DNA of 64,000 nt, taken from NCBI RefSeq assembly GCF_026130175.1, contig NZ_JAIGNI010000008.1, positions 62,001-126,000 on the forward strand, in the 5' to 3' direction. Origin of the DNA: Lyngbya sp. CCAP 1446/10 (GTDB lineage: Bacteria; Cyanobacteriota; Cyanobacteriia; Cyanobacteriales; Microcoleaceae). Each line of letters begins with the position of its first letter. Position 1 is the stretch's first letter. Below are positions 16,459 through 25,902 of this stretch, piece after piece. The notes beneath the pieces are model-generated. The model saw only the letters and a list, made by a program, of their open reading frames with translations. It had not been told where the DNA came from and searched no databases. The translations under genes and the position numbers were made by a program.

Positions 16459-17934
16459 TTAAAAAACCTCCACACCCTCCAACTTCTTCATAGTTTCAAC
16501 CTTGGCATTAGCCGCTTCCCCGCAAGTTTTCGGCGTCGGAAACATCTTTCCAGGATTCGCCAAACCTTTCGGATTAAACACATGACGCACCCACTGCATC
16601 GTCTCCAAATCTACCTCCGAAAACATATCCGGCATAAAACACTTCTTATCAGCACCGATCCCGTGTTCCCCCGAAAGACTGCCGCCGACTTTCACGCACA
16701 GCCTGAGAATTTCTCCGCCCAATTCTTCCACCTTTTCCAGCGCACCTTTTACCGAGTTATCGTACAAAATCAGCGGGTGCAAATTCCCATCTCCCGCGTG
16801 AAATACATTCGCAATTCGGTAGCCGTATTTCTCGCTCAAACCCTCAATTTCTTTCAAAACATAAGCCATTTGCGTGCGCGGAATTACGCCGTCTTGCACA
16901 TAATAATCCGGGCTGAGATGACCCGCCGCCGCAAAAGCAGCTTTCCGCCCTTTCCAAATTTTCAGCCGCGTTTCCAAGTCATGGGCCGTAGTGATATTTC
17001 GCGCTCCATTTTGCTTGCAAATATCAGCGATTCGCTGCTTATTCGTAGCAACTTCCACTTCTAAACCGTCTATTTCTATCAGTAAAATTGCCGCCGCATC
17101 GCGGGGATAACATCCTGTTGCTACTACATCTTCCACAGCATTGATGCTGATATTGTCCATGATTTCCATGCCGCCGGGAATAATCCCAGCGCTGATAATA
17201 TCGGAAACCGATTCGCCCGCTGCTTCAATGCTGGGAAAATCCGCTAACAGAACACAAATCGATTCCGGCGCTTTCAGAATTCGCAGAGTCACTTCTGTAG
17301 CGATTCCTAAAGTGCCTTCGGAACCGACAAATACACCAGTTAAATCGTAACCGGGCATTTCGGGAATTTCGCCGCCGACATCGACAATTGAACCGTCAGG
17401 AAGTACCAATTTTAATCCTAAAACGTGATTGGTCGTGACTCCGTATTTGAGGCAGTGCACGCCGCCAGAATTTTCGGCAACGTTGCCGCCAATCGAGCAT
17501 ATAATTTGACTGGAAGGGTCGGGTGCATAGTAGAAACCTGCGCCGCTAACTGCTTGCGTTACCCAGTTATTAATTACTCCCGGTTGTACGACTACTTGCT
17601 GATTTTCTAAGTCTACTTTCAGGATTTTTCGCATCAGGGCTGTGACAATCAGCACGCAGTTTTCTACGGGTAAAGCGCCGCCGGAAAGCCCGGTTCCTGC
17701 GCCTCTAGCTACCCAGGGAATGGAATTGCGATCGCATATTTTGACCGCATTTGCCACTTCCTCGGTAGTTCGTGGCAATACCACCAGGGCGGGGCGCTGG
17801 CGGTAGCTGGCGAGTCCGTCGCACTCGTATACAATCAATTCTTCACGGCGCTGCACTACGCCGTTTTTGCCGACTACAGCCTCAAATTCTTTAATAACGG
17901 GTTTCCAGTTGCGTTCGGTTGCTACGGCTATCAT
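16459..17934 (-). CDS. glcD: FAD-linked glycolate/D-lactate dehydrogenase subunit GlcD
   Basis: 491-residue flavoprotein of the FAD_binding_4 / FAD-oxidase C family, which oxidises glycolate formed by photorespiration to glyoxylate. Visible blocks are PWVARGAGTGLSGGALP (FAD-binding), CSIGGNVAENSGG with the following HCLKYG, VGSEGTLGIATE, NVFHAGDGNLHP and SGEHGIGADK. The partner subunits GlcE and GlcF are not nearby; they are often unlinked in cyanobacteria. It lies 13 bases downstream of a DUF6671-like gene on the same strand, suggesting cotranscription. Start ATG 17932-17934. D-lactate as substrate cannot be excluded. Confidence 0.94.
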   Translation of the reverse strand: MIAVATERNWKPVIKEFEAVVGKNGVVQRREELIVYECDGLASYRQRPALVVLPRTTEEVANAVKICDRNSIPWVARGAGTGLSGGALPVENCVLIVTALMRKILKVDLENQQVVVQPGVINNWVTQAVSGAGFYYAPDPSSQIICSIGGNVAENSGGVHCLKYGVTTNHVLGLKLVLPDGSIVDVGGEIPEMPGYDLTGVFVGSEGTLGIATEVTLRILKAPESICVLLADFPSIEAAGESVSDIISAGIIPGGMEIMDNISINAVEDVVATGCYPRDAAAILLIEIDGLEVEVATNKQRIADICKQNGARNITTAHDLETRLKIWKGRKAAFAAAGHLSPDYYVQDGVIPRTQMAYVLKEIEGLSEKYGYRIANVFHAGDGNLHPLILYDNSVKGALEKVEELGGEILRLCVKVGGSLSGEHGIGADKKCFMPDMFSEVDLETMQWVRHVFNPKGLANPGKMFPTPKTCGEAANAKVETMKKLEGVEVF

Positions 17935-17947
17935 TAGTAACTTAATT

Positions 17948-18832
17948 TTAAGGGTTGCAATACTGACACTGAGCTGGATCGGCAGTCTCTCGACCGTCGG
18001 GAAACAGTTCTTCTTTAGTATAACCGCAGTTTTTGCATTGATAAATTGTCGATCGCACTAACTGACTCGGAAAATAGCAAAGTCCGCAGGGCAACCCGAT
18101 TTTCCTCTCAGCAATCTCGAATCCCGGCCAACCGCACTCCGGGCAGAATTGCTGGAATTTTTTAACTAAATCGAGAGTTGCATTTTGGATATTTTTCATC
18201 CGAGTTGGATTGTACATCGCCCGCATATCTGTTTCGACATGAACTCGACCAGTTGAAGACTTGTTTAAGCCGGCTGATACAGCATCAAAAAGTTGTTTTT
18301 CTGTCGTAATGCCCTTGACAATTTCACCATTACCGAGTCCTGCCTCGCCAACTATAACCACCATTCCGTGTTCGGGAAATCCAGCTTGTTTAGCAAAATT
18401 ATCTGCTTCTTCTATACTCGAAACTAACTGGTGACTGTAATTAGTTTCCACCGACAAAGATTCACCGATTAGTTCTAGATTGTTGTCTCGATCTAATAAA
18501 ATTACGATTTCTCTATTAGCTGCCAGATACGGCATCATTGGATGAGGGCCGAAAGTGCCTTCGCTAGCAAAAGCAAGAGTTTCGCCCGCAATCTCTAGAG
18601 CTTTTTCTGCTTTCAACCGTGCTGCTTCTATTTGAGTACCTAAACGTTTAACTTCTCTGGTGAAGGTGCCGAAGATGTCAGTATCAAAATCCGCAGGTAC
18701 TAGGATTGTTACGCCTAATTCTCGTTCCAAAATAGGAGCAATCACCCGTTCTTTTTGGTGCATCGTAGCAAGAACAGCCGTGCGATTTATTAATAATTCA
18801 CTGCAATTCACATACTCAGAAATATTCGACAT
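17948..18832 (-). CDS. DUF6671-like protein with C-terminal zinc ribbons
   Basis: 294 residues. An N-terminal alpha/beta part (LGVTILVPADFDTDIFGTFT, then SEGTFGPHPMMPYLAANRE) resembles DUF6671 proteins of unknown function. The C-terminal 70 residues hold four CxxC knuckles, CPEC, CGLC, CKNC and CQYC, enough for two zinc ribbons. No signal peptide or membrane segment. The gene is just upstream of glcD on the same strand (13-base gap), so the two are probably cotranscribed. The family name is from memory and less sure than the description; function unknown. Confidence 0.7.
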   Translation of the reverse strand: MSNISEYVNCSELLINRTAVLATMHQKERVIAPILERELGVTILVPADFDTDIFGTFTREVKRLGTQIEAARLKAEKALEIAGETLAFASEGTFGPHPMMPYLAANREIVILLDRDNNLELIGESLSVETNYSHQLVSSIEEADNFAKQAGFPEHGMVVIVGEAGLGNGEIVKGITTEKQLFDAVSAGLNKSSTGRVHVETDMRAMYNPTRMKNIQNATLDLVKKFQQFCPECGWPGFEIAERKIGLPCGLCYFPSQLVRSTIYQCKNCGYTKEELFPDGRETADPAQCQYCNP

Positions 18833-18898
18833 AGAGCAGCATCATTTCATAACACAAGACTCAGATACACCCCGATAAATTTCAAATCTCAAATGGTA

Positions 18899-19291
18899 TT
18901 AATTACCTCCAGCCACTCCCCCAGCTTGACCTCTGAGTACAAAAATTACTCCCGTCATAATTAGCCCCACGCCTACCAACCGCAGCGGTGGCAAAGGTTC
19001 ATGGAATACAATTTTACCGCCCAAAACAGTAAACAAGTAACTAATTGACAGCAAAGGCGAGACTATGCTAATGTTGGCGCGAGACAAAACTACGATAAAG
19101 CCGATCGAAGAAACTGCATACAAACACAGGCCTGCAACTATCAAAGGCTGAGTTGCCATTGCGAGCACTTTTTCCACTAAATTAGCAGCGCCAATGGGCC
19201 CTAAGATTTTTGCTCCTGCTTTCAGACTAAATTGACCCACCACACTGCACAAAATAGCAGCGAGCAAAACCAGAAAAACGCCTCTATTCAT
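18899..19291 (-). CDS. Small EamA/SMR-type membrane transporter
   Basis: 130 residues with four transmembrane helices, the half-size form of the drug/metabolite transporter superfamily. It starts VFLVLLAAILCSVVGQFSLKAG and contains SPLLSISYLFTVLGGKIVFHEP, resembling ArnE/ArnF-type lipid-linked sugar flippase subunits. The next gene, divergently transcribed, is a DPM1-like GT2, which makes movement of a polyprenyl-linked sugar a reasonable but unproven role. Confidence 0.8.
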   Translation of the reverse strand: MNRGVFLVLLAAILCSVVGQFSLKAGAKILGPIGAANLVEKVLAMATQPLIVAGLCLYAVSSIGFIVVLSRANISIVSPLLSISYLFTVLGGKIVFHEPLPPLRLVGVGLIMTGVIFVLRGQAGGVAGGN

Positions 19292-19450
19292 AAGTTCACT
19301 AACCTATATTACTACAAGCAAAAATTGCCATTCCCAAAAACCTGGAAAACTTTAATTAAGTTTTGTTGAGTTTTCTTCACCACTAATAATTTAAGCATAC
19401 ATACTGGAAAAGTAAGTATTGTCGATCGCCAGCAACAGTAAAACAAACAT

Positions 19451-20629
19451 ATGGCAGAGCAGACCAACGCCAGCGGGGAATACACTCTCGAACTCTCGAT
19501 ACTCATGCCCTGCCTCAACGAAGCAGAAACTTTAGAAATCTGTATCGAGAAGGCGCAGAAGTCTCTGCGCGAACTTGATATTGCCGGCGAAGTAATCATA
19601 GCAGACAACGGCAGCACTGACGGTTCTCAAGATATCGCTACCAGAATGGGGGCGCGAGTCGTACCCGTAGCAGCCAAAGGCTACGGCAGCGCCCTGATGG
19701 GGGGCATCATCGCAGCGCGCGGAGTTTATATTATCATGGGCGACGCTGACGACAGCTACGACTTTTCCAACCTCGGCGCCTTTGTCGAAAAATTGCGGGG
19801 AGGCTGTGATTTAGTCATGGGAAACCGCTTTCAAGGAGGCATCAAACCGGGGGCAATGCCACCGCTGCACAGATATTTAGGAAATCCCGTGCTGACATGG
19901 GTTGGACAGTTATTCTTTTCAAGTCCCGCCGGGGATTTTCACTGCGGATTGCGGGGTTTTAGGAGAGACTCAATTTTGAAACTCGACTTGCAAACAACGG
20001 GTATGGAATTTGCCAGCGAAATGGTTGTCAAGGCATCTCTGTACAAGTTGGGAATCACTGAAGTCCCAACGGTACTCTCTCCCGACGGCCGCACCAGGCC
20101 ACCGCACCTGCGAACTTGGCGAGATGGCTGGCGGCACCTCAGATTTTTGCTGCTGTACAGTCCCCGGTGGTTGTTTCTGTATCCCGGTGCAGCCCTGATG
20201 ATTTTGGGTCTAATTGTTAGCATTTGGCTGTTGCCCGGTACTCAAAAAATCGGGAGTATCAACTTTGATGTAAATACACTGCTGTATGCTGCGATCGCAA
20301 TTATCGTCGGTTTTCAAGCAGTAACTTTCGCCTTCTTCACCAAAGTTTTCGCCATCAGCGAGAAACTGCTGCCCGAAGACCCCAAACTCAACAAAATATT
20401 TCGCTATGTCACCCTAGAGACAGGATTAATATTCGGAGTCACGCTAATATTAATCGGAATAGTTGGCTCGTTCTTGTCATTAACTATCTGGAGCGATACA
20501 GCTTTCGGTTCTCTAGACCCTTCTAAAACTCTCCGTTTAGTTATTCCTTCGCTCACTTGCCTGACAGTAGGTTTACAGATGGTTCTGTCCAGCTTTTTTC
20601 TCAGCGTGCTGGGCTTGAAGCGCAGATAA
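19451..20629 (+). CDS. GT2 glycosyltransferase with C-terminal membrane domain (polyprenyl-phosphate sugar type)
   Basis: 392 residues. The GT-A domain (about 14-225) shows SILMPCLNEAETL, IIADNGSTDGS, the MGDADDSYDF acidic metal site and LRGFRRDS. The C-terminal part has about four hydrophobic helices (235-258, 272-295, 322-345 and 365-388). This arrangement matches transferases that load a sugar onto polyprenyl phosphate for envelope glycan synthesis. The nucleotide-sugar donor is not evident. Start ATG 19451. A methyltransferase gene follows 129 bases downstream on the same strand. Confidence 0.88.
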   Translation: MAEQTNASGEYTLELSILMPCLNEAETLEICIEKAQKSLRELDIAGEVIIADNGSTDGSQDIATRMGARVVPVAAKGYGSALMGGIIAARGVYIIMGDADDSYDFSNLGAFVEKLRGGCDLVMGNRFQGGIKPGAMPPLHRYLGNPVLTWVGQLFFSSPAGDFHCGLRGFRRDSILKLDLQTTGMEFASEMVVKASLYKLGITEVPTVLSPDGRTRPPHLRTWRDGWRHLRFLLLYSPRWLFLYPGAALMILGLIVSIWLLPGTQKIGSINFDVNTLLYAAIAIIVGFQAVTFAFFTKVFAISEKLLPEDPKLNKIFRYVTLETGLIFGVTLILIGIVGSFLSLTIWSDTAFGSLDPSKTLRLVIPSLTCLTVGLQMVLSSFFLSVLGLKRR

Positions 20630-20758
20630 AATAATTAAATCTCAAATCTTGTTACAACTTTCATAAAGATGATTTGAATAGCTAAAAGGCTGTGTTAAAT
20701 CTGTCGATAAAAATCAGGATTTACCCATGTTGCCAGTACATCCAAAACCTCAAATCCT

Positions 20759-21439
20759 ATGACAGTAACCGAAAAAAACTCCAGCGAGTATATTGGCCCA
20801 AAACTAGGCGGTTTCGCAACTAAACTATCTTGGTACGCCCGCCAAAAAATGTTCGATTTGCTGATGGCATTAGCCAATCCCAGCGGCGACACAACTGTGC
20901 TGGATGTAGGAGTAACTTCCGACCGCCGCGAAGATTGCAATTTCTTTGAAAAACTCTATCCGTACCCTCAAAAAATTACCGCAGTCGGCATGGAAGATGC
21001 TGCCTTTTTAGAACAAGAATATCCCGGTTTAAAATACGTCCGTTCTGACGGGTTAACTTTACCATTTCCCGACAAAAGTTTTGATTTAGTCGTGAGTTTT
21101 GCCGTAATCGAACACGTCGGCAATAGGACTCAGCAAAAAGCTTTTATTCGGGAACTTTGCCGCGTCGGCAAAACTTGCTGCATCACCACTCCCAACCGCT
21201 GGTATCCAGTAGAATTTCACACTGCTGTTCCCCTAATACACTGGTTTCCCGCCTCTTGGTTTCGAGCTTTGTTGAGATTGCTCGGCAAGCACTTTTTCGC
21301 CAAAGAGGAGAATCTCAACCTTTTATCCGAGAAAGATGTGTTAAAGATGCTGCCAGCAGATGCTCAAGTTTCTACCAGACATTTCCGGCTTCTCGGATTG
21401 ATATCCAATCTCCTATTTTATGTAAAAAATCCCCTTTGA
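20759..21439 (+). CDS. Class I SAM-dependent methyltransferase
   Basis: 226 residues. SAM-binding motif I VLDVGVTSD (about 46-54) is atypical because it lacks the usual GxGxG. The post-motifs SDGLTLPFPDKSFDLVVSFAVIEHV and the RELCRVGK segment are typical of Methyltransf_11. Following the GT2 gene, it may modify a lipid-linked or surface glycan; substrate unknown. Start ATG 20759. Confidence 0.85.
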   Translation: MTVTEKNSSEYIGPKLGGFATKLSWYARQKMFDLLMALANPSGDTTVLDVGVTSDRREDCNFFEKLYPYPQKITAVGMEDAAFLEQEYPGLKYVRSDGLTLPFPDKSFDLVVSFAVIEHVGNRTQQKAFIRELCRVGKTCCITTPNRWYPVEFHTAVPLIHWFPASWFRALLRLLGKHFFAKEENLNLLSEKDVLKMLPADAQVSTRHFRLLGLISNLLFYVKNPL

Positions 21440-21692
21440 TATCATGTCCGAGTTGATCTCGCAATACGCTTGGGATCAGAGATTCCAACAGGGAAAACCT
21501 ATGAAAAATACACACTGCGATTGCTTCGTTCCTCTCTTCGGACAATCTTAAATCAACCCTATTGAGTTATCTCCTCGATACGGCGGTACTACCATATTAC
21601 GGTTAATTGACCGGACATGATATAACACTTCGACTACGCGAACGTGCAAGCTGTCAACTGTCAACTGTCAACTCACTAGGCACTTTACTTGA
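21440..21692. other. 253-bp gap with a small open frame and repeats
   Basis: A 35-codon frame at 21444-21551 starts MSELISQYAWDQRFQQGKP and may be the truncated start of a lost gene. TGATATCATGTCCG at 21437 is nearly repeated in reverse as CGGACATGATATA at 21612. A TGTCAAC array occupies 21651-21674. Confidence 0.45.
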
Positions 21693-23642
21693 TCATTTAG
21701 TTCCCAAATCCAGCACAAAATTTTCTCCGTCTTCATAAAGTTTTTTTCGAGTTTTTGCAAGTTCCTGCACGTTATCCCGAAAGTCGTGAGAGAGTTGTGC
21801 TTGCAGTCGAAACCAAGATGACAATCCAGGCCCCGAAGTATCTACATCTGCGGGATGATTGAGACTCCAAGACGAATAAGCTATGTATCGAATAGATTTT
21901 GAAACTAAATAGTTTGCCAAGGCTTCAGGGCCTTTGAATGCAGGCATACCGGGAGGCAAACTCGCTCCCCCCGGCCAGTCTGCTAGGAAAATTTGATTGC
22001 GTTTGAAATCGAGGATAAAAGGTGCATCTAATCTTGTTAAAACTGTTTCTCCCTGTGGCACAGACTCCTGCATTGCTACGTACTGCGACTTTTGCTTTGC
22101 TGTAACTAACGATGGATTTGTTAGCCCAAATTGAATATTTTTCACATAAGCTGAATAAGTCTGTTTAGTGAGAGCCCAGTCATAGCTAATTGCCAACCCG
22201 GCACAAAATACAGCAACAATAAAAAAGTTGGCTACTCCGTTTTTATTTAATGCTCCCGTGTCGGTCATTGCTACCGTGATCAATATTAAAATTGCTGGGA
22301 AAAGGTGAGAAAACGAATAGCGAAAAGGGTCAGCATTTTCAGTAAGTATGCCTACAGCAATTGTCGCCAATCCCGCTGCAATTGTCATAGATAAAACTGC
22401 TTGGCGGTTCGAGAACGAGGGTTTTTCGGGTAAATTGCCAAAATTTAGAGGTCGGATGCTCAAGCTCAAACAGCCGAGCAATATCAGTATAATAATGTAA
22501 ATGCCTCGGAAAGATGCGATCGCAGTTTTAGCAGTACCCAATAGTGTCGAACCTGATTTGAAGGTAATGCCGTAGGCGGAGGCGTGATAGCCTTTTCCTA
22601 AAAGAGGATACATTAAAGTGCCTGACGATTGATACATAGAAATCATCCAAGGCAACAGAAATATTCCGACTAACACTGTTGTCAGCACTAATTCAAGTAC
22701 AATTTTTTGTTTTGATTGAGAGCTAAAAAAGGAGAAAATGTAGCTCGCTGCCAACAGAAAGACACAGGCGGGAATTAGGGATGATTTTAAGGCACAAAGT
22801 GCCGCACCAATTAAAGCTAATATACAAGCATTTGCCGCCCAATGGTTGCGCTCTATTTCTTTGCTATCAAGCGTCCTAAACAAACTTACAAATAATGCGA
22901 CTGGCAGCATCATACTTGTAGTATTAGCTTTGGGAACTGCAATCAAAAGCAAGAATAAAATAGTGAATAAGATCCGTTTGGTTGAGGCTGTATTTTCTTT
23001 GAAAAATCCCAGAATTAGTCCGACAGTAATTATCAGGGGCAAAGCGGGGTCGATGAGGTTTAAATTAGTGTCGGAAAGCCCGCTTAAAATCAATGTATGG
23101 AGAAATGATTGCCCACCCAAAGATGTTATTCTTCGTTCGCTGAAAGGGTCTGGACCCATCGAACCGAGTTGCAGCATTTTGTGGGGAAATACTAAGTAGG
23201 CGTGGTAGTCGTCGCTGGTATTAAATCCGTCAGCATAGACCATGTTTGCAAAGTTGAGTCTACCTGTATAAAGCCATCCAGCATATTGGATTAAAATCAG
23301 TAGACTAACTATGGCAATGCCTGCTAAGATGATTTTATCTTGGCGGCATTCTTGAAATAGCTGCAAGATATTGCTAATAATTAATTGTCTATGATTTACT
23401 AAATCTACTAGACAGTAAATGAGTCCTAAACCTAAAAAAATTAGAATTGTGGTTTGGGAAATAGTCCAGGTTGCATTTAAGATGCCGCCAATTATAACGC
23501 TAAAAGCTAGACCCCAAGCGGCTCTTTGTCCCCAGTCAATTCGCTGGTTGGGAAACAGGATGTGGTTGAGGACTTTTCCCCAACCTATGAGGGATAGTAG
23601 CAGGCAAATACCGTAGGAAAATGAGATGAGGTATGACATCAT
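21693..23642 (-). CDS. Large polytopic membrane protein, possible GT-C-type enzyme
   Basis: 649 residues with roughly twelve to fourteen hydrophobic helices through residue 500 and a soluble C-terminal part of about 130 residues. The first loop region contains YADGFNTSDDYHAYLVFPHKML, acidic and extracytoplasmic-looking, and a later FKSGSTLLG loop. The layout resembles GT-C glycosyltransferases or O-antigen-type membrane enzymes, but no signature was recognised. Convergent with the GT2/methyltransferase pair, supporting an envelope-glycan context. Start ATG 23640-23642; a second Met follows immediately. Confidence 0.75.
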   Translation of the reverse strand: MMSYLISFSYGICLLLSLIGWGKVLNHILFPNQRIDWGQRAAWGLAFSVIIGGILNATWTISQTTILIFLGLGLIYCLVDLVNHRQLIISNILQLFQECRQDKIILAGIAIVSLLILIQYAGWLYTGRLNFANMVYADGFNTSDDYHAYLVFPHKMLQLGSMGPDPFSERRITSLGGQSFLHTLILSGLSDTNLNLIDPALPLIITVGLILGFFKENTASTKRILFTILFLLLIAVPKANTTSMMLPVALFVSLFRTLDSKEIERNHWAANACILALIGAALCALKSSLIPACVFLLAASYIFSFFSSQSKQKIVLELVLTTVLVGIFLLPWMISMYQSSGTLMYPLLGKGYHASAYGITFKSGSTLLGTAKTAIASFRGIYIIILILLGCLSLSIRPLNFGNLPEKPSFSNRQAVLSMTIAAGLATIAVGILTENADPFRYSFSHLFPAILILITVAMTDTGALNKNGVANFFIVAVFCAGLAISYDWALTKQTYSAYVKNIQFGLTNPSLVTAKQKSQYVAMQESVPQGETVLTRLDAPFILDFKRNQIFLADWPGGASLPPGMPAFKGPEALANYLVSKSIRYIAYSSWSLNHPADVDTSGPGLSSWFRLQAQLSHDFRDNVQELAKTRKKLYEDGENFVLDLGTK

Positions 23643-24373
23643 TGCTCGTAGGAGTTTTATCTATTAAATAGTTAACTTTTGAAGTGATTAGTTGTCAAGT
23701 ATTTGCGGTTTTGCTCTGGAGCGTTTTTGATTATACAATACGGTGTTATTATCGTCAATTTATTGTCAATACTTCGGACAGTTTTAGATCTAGTCGAGTG
23801 TCCGCAACCCAGACTGGCTATATTGTGGACTATTATTTCAAGGTTTAAGTGCAGCGCTAAGTTTCCTAAAATGCGTTAAAAATGGCAGGGCTTCCTCGCC
23901 CTCGGCTTACAGGGCCGTTAAAAAACTGTCCGAACTATTGTATTGTGGATTATTTATATTAATTAATGGTGGGAAAAAAGGCGGTTAATCGCTTGGGAAT
24001 TTATTTTTAAGTTAGAGATGGGGAAGAAAAGACCGATCGCACACTCGAACACAAAAAAGTCGATCGCCCGAACAGCAATCTCCTCTGTTGTTCGATCGAG
24101 GGAAAGGCTAGCGGGGCGATCGCATTTTACTGATTTTCGTCGGCTGTTGAGTCTGCCGGATCAAAGCGATCCTCTTCGTTGGATTCGCCCTCGTAGGGCG
24201 GGCTTTTCTGCCGTTTTACGGCGTGGGAGCATCATTACTTCTGCCGAAAGCAAAATTCCCAAATTCTGCCTTCAGCGGAGCTACTTTATGCCTTCGGAGA
24301 GAGTCAAAGCTAAAAATTAAACAAGTCTTGCCACAGCGGATCAATTACCTAACATTAAATTTTATCAGAATTA
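23643..24373. other. 731-bp gap with a MITE and HIP1-rich sequence
   Basis: Holds the element at 23767-23940. Bases 24020-24320 are rich in CGATCG sites and contain the palindromic GCCCTCGTAGGGC near 24188. A 100-codon frame at 24018-24320 has no recognisable domain and an Arg/Ser-rich composition expected of noncoding HIP1-rich DNA. Confidence 0.55.
23767..23940. mobile_element. MITE-like element, 174 bp
   Basis: Terminal inverted repeats of 19 bases (23767-23785 and 23922-23940) match at 18 positions: CAATACTTCGGACAGTTTT against CAATAGTTCGGACAGTTTT. Both outer flanks are TATTGT (23761-23766 and 23941-23946), a 6-bp target duplication. No coding capacity. Confidence 0.75.
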
Positions 24374-24454
24374 ATGGTACATTTCCGAATCTTTGAGGTA
24401 TCGTTACAATATGCTCAGATGCCATATGTAAAAAAAATTGATGGGGTAAAAACC

Positions 24455-24688
24455 ATGATCGCAAGTTGCTTAATTCCGTTTACGCTCTGCTTGATTGCTG
24501 GGCTGGTGACTGCTGGGACTGATAACAAAACGCTAGACGGGATTCCGGCTCCCATAGCTGCAATTATTGGGGTGTGTTCGTTAATTTGGTTTTTCGCGGT
24601 GTGTCCTTGGCCTGTTGAACTCGCTCTAGTCTTGGCGGTGCTGGTTTTGGGCAAAGCTTACCTGCAAGATATTTTGAAAGTAGACTGA
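24455..24688 (+). CDS. Small membrane protein, unknown function
   Basis: About 77 residues from ATG 24455 (MIASCLIPFTLCLIAGLV), preceded by GGGG about nine bases upstream; in-frame ATGs at 24374 and 24419 are alternatives giving up to 104 residues. Two or three hydrophobic segments are visible: the N-terminal one, APIAAIIGVCSLIWFFAV and ELALVLAVLVLGKAYL. No family was recognised. Clean membrane topology argues for a real gene. Confidence 0.55.
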   Translation: MIASCLIPFTLCLIAGLVTAGTDNKTLDGIPAPIAAIIGVCSLIWFFAVCPWPVELALVLAVLVLGKAYLQDILKVD

Positions 24689-25068
24689 ATTCTCAGGGCT
24701 AGCGATCCTCAAGTTGGGGGAGGGTTCACGGGTGCTTCTACTTCCTGGAAAAAATTCGCTTTTGGTGATTGTTTCGGTTGTGTTTTCAGAGGAATCTGCA
24801 ACTGCAAAAGCAACCCCAGCATTGGTAAAATTCAATTTAGGATCGCGAATTAAATCACTTACAATTTAAATTGTGATTGTGGGATGTCCCGCCCGTCCAG
24901 AAAGGGCAGAAAGGGCGGGACACCCCATAAACTTGTGTGAATTATTTAATGCGCGATCCTTAGATATTTCGGTTGAAAATTTATAAGATCAATGTGGTTG
25001 TTCGATCGCACATAATATAAGGTGCGCAATGCGCACCCTACATATCGAGCAAGTCAAATGGCGAGATG
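24689..25068. other. 380-bp gap with palindromic repeats
   Basis: A palindrome at 24881-24926 has arms GGGATGTCCCGCCC and GGGCGGGACACCCC. A REP-like GGTGCGCAATGCGCACCCTAC occurs at 25021-25041 just after the ktrA stop. No gene was seen. Confidence 0.65.
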
Positions 25069-25764
25069 TTAAATTGGCAAGCGATTGATATCTTTATTAG
25101 AACCAATTACTACCATCACTTCGCCGTTTTTCAAGCGTTCGTTTGGCTGGGGATTGATCTCGAACTTGTCGGCGCGACCAACTGCTAGCAAGTTCAAACC
25201 GTACCGGCGCCGGAGATCCAAATCGGCAATGGTTTTGCCGTCAAACTTTTCAGGAACGAGCAACTCGACAATGCTGTGATCTGGGTCGAGGTCAAAGCGT
25301 TCTAAAATGCTGGGTTTTGTAAGAATCCGAGCCAAAGAGCAGCCCATTTCTCGTTCGGGAAAAACTACATGATCGGCGCCGACTTTTTTCAAAATTTTCA
25401 AATGAGTTTCCGAGGAAGCTTTGGCTATTACGTGAGTTACCCCGCCTTCCTTAAGATTTAGGGTGGTGGTAATGCTTTCTGCTAGGTAATTGCCGATCGC
25501 CACAATCACTGTTTCAAATTCAAATATACCCGCTCCCCTAAGAGCGCTAGGCTCAGTAGAATCTAACTGCACAACGTGAGCAGCTATACGATCGTTCAAA
25601 GCTTGAGTTACTTTTTTTTCGTCGGTGTCAACCCCGAGGACTTCGTAACCCAAGTCATGCAAGGTCGAACACACAGCTTTGCCGAAGCGTCCCAAACCAA
25701 TAACGGCAAACTGCTTGTTTTCGGCGCGCAAACCGCTAAAAAAATTCAAAGATGACAGGTTCAC
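25069..25764 (-). CDS. ktrA: Potassium uptake regulatory subunit KtrA (TrkA-N/RCK)
   Basis: 231-residue cytoplasmic gating subunit of the Ktr potassium transporter. The RCK-N domain has the nucleotide motif GLGRFG followed by VDTDEK, and the TrkA-C domain occupies about 150-231 (VELLVPEKFDGKTIADLDLR). It lies 138 bases downstream of ktrB on the same strand, so the two probably form one transcript. Ktr systems support osmotic adaptation in cyanobacteria. Start ATG 25762-25764. Confidence 0.93.
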   Translation of the reverse strand: MNLSSLNFFSGLRAENKQFAVIGLGRFGKAVCSTLHDLGYEVLGVDTDEKKVTQALNDRIAAHVVQLDSTEPSALRGAGIFEFETVIVAIGNYLAESITTTLNLKEGGVTHVIAKASSETHLKILKKVGADHVVFPEREMGCSLARILTKPSILERFDLDPDHSIVELLVPEKFDGKTIADLDLRRRYGLNLLAVGRADKFEINPQPNERLKNGEVMVVIGSNKDINRLPI

Positions 25765-25902
25765 TGAATATCCAGCGCTGAGCGTCTTGCTGTTTAAATT
25801 GTAGCAAAGACAGCGCCGCCTCCTTTTGATTTTTAGGTAAATAGTAAAAGTTGATTTGGGTTGTCACCCATTGTTTAGATTATCAGCAATAAGGCAAATT
25901 TT

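Noticed and set aside
16432-17064. 210-codon frame opposite glcD
   Set aside because: Lies wholly antisense to a well-identified gene and shows no domain.
24018-24320. 100-codon open frame on the plus strand
   Set aside because: No domain, Arg/Ser-rich composition and several CGATCG sites; expected by chance in HIP1-rich intergenic DNA.
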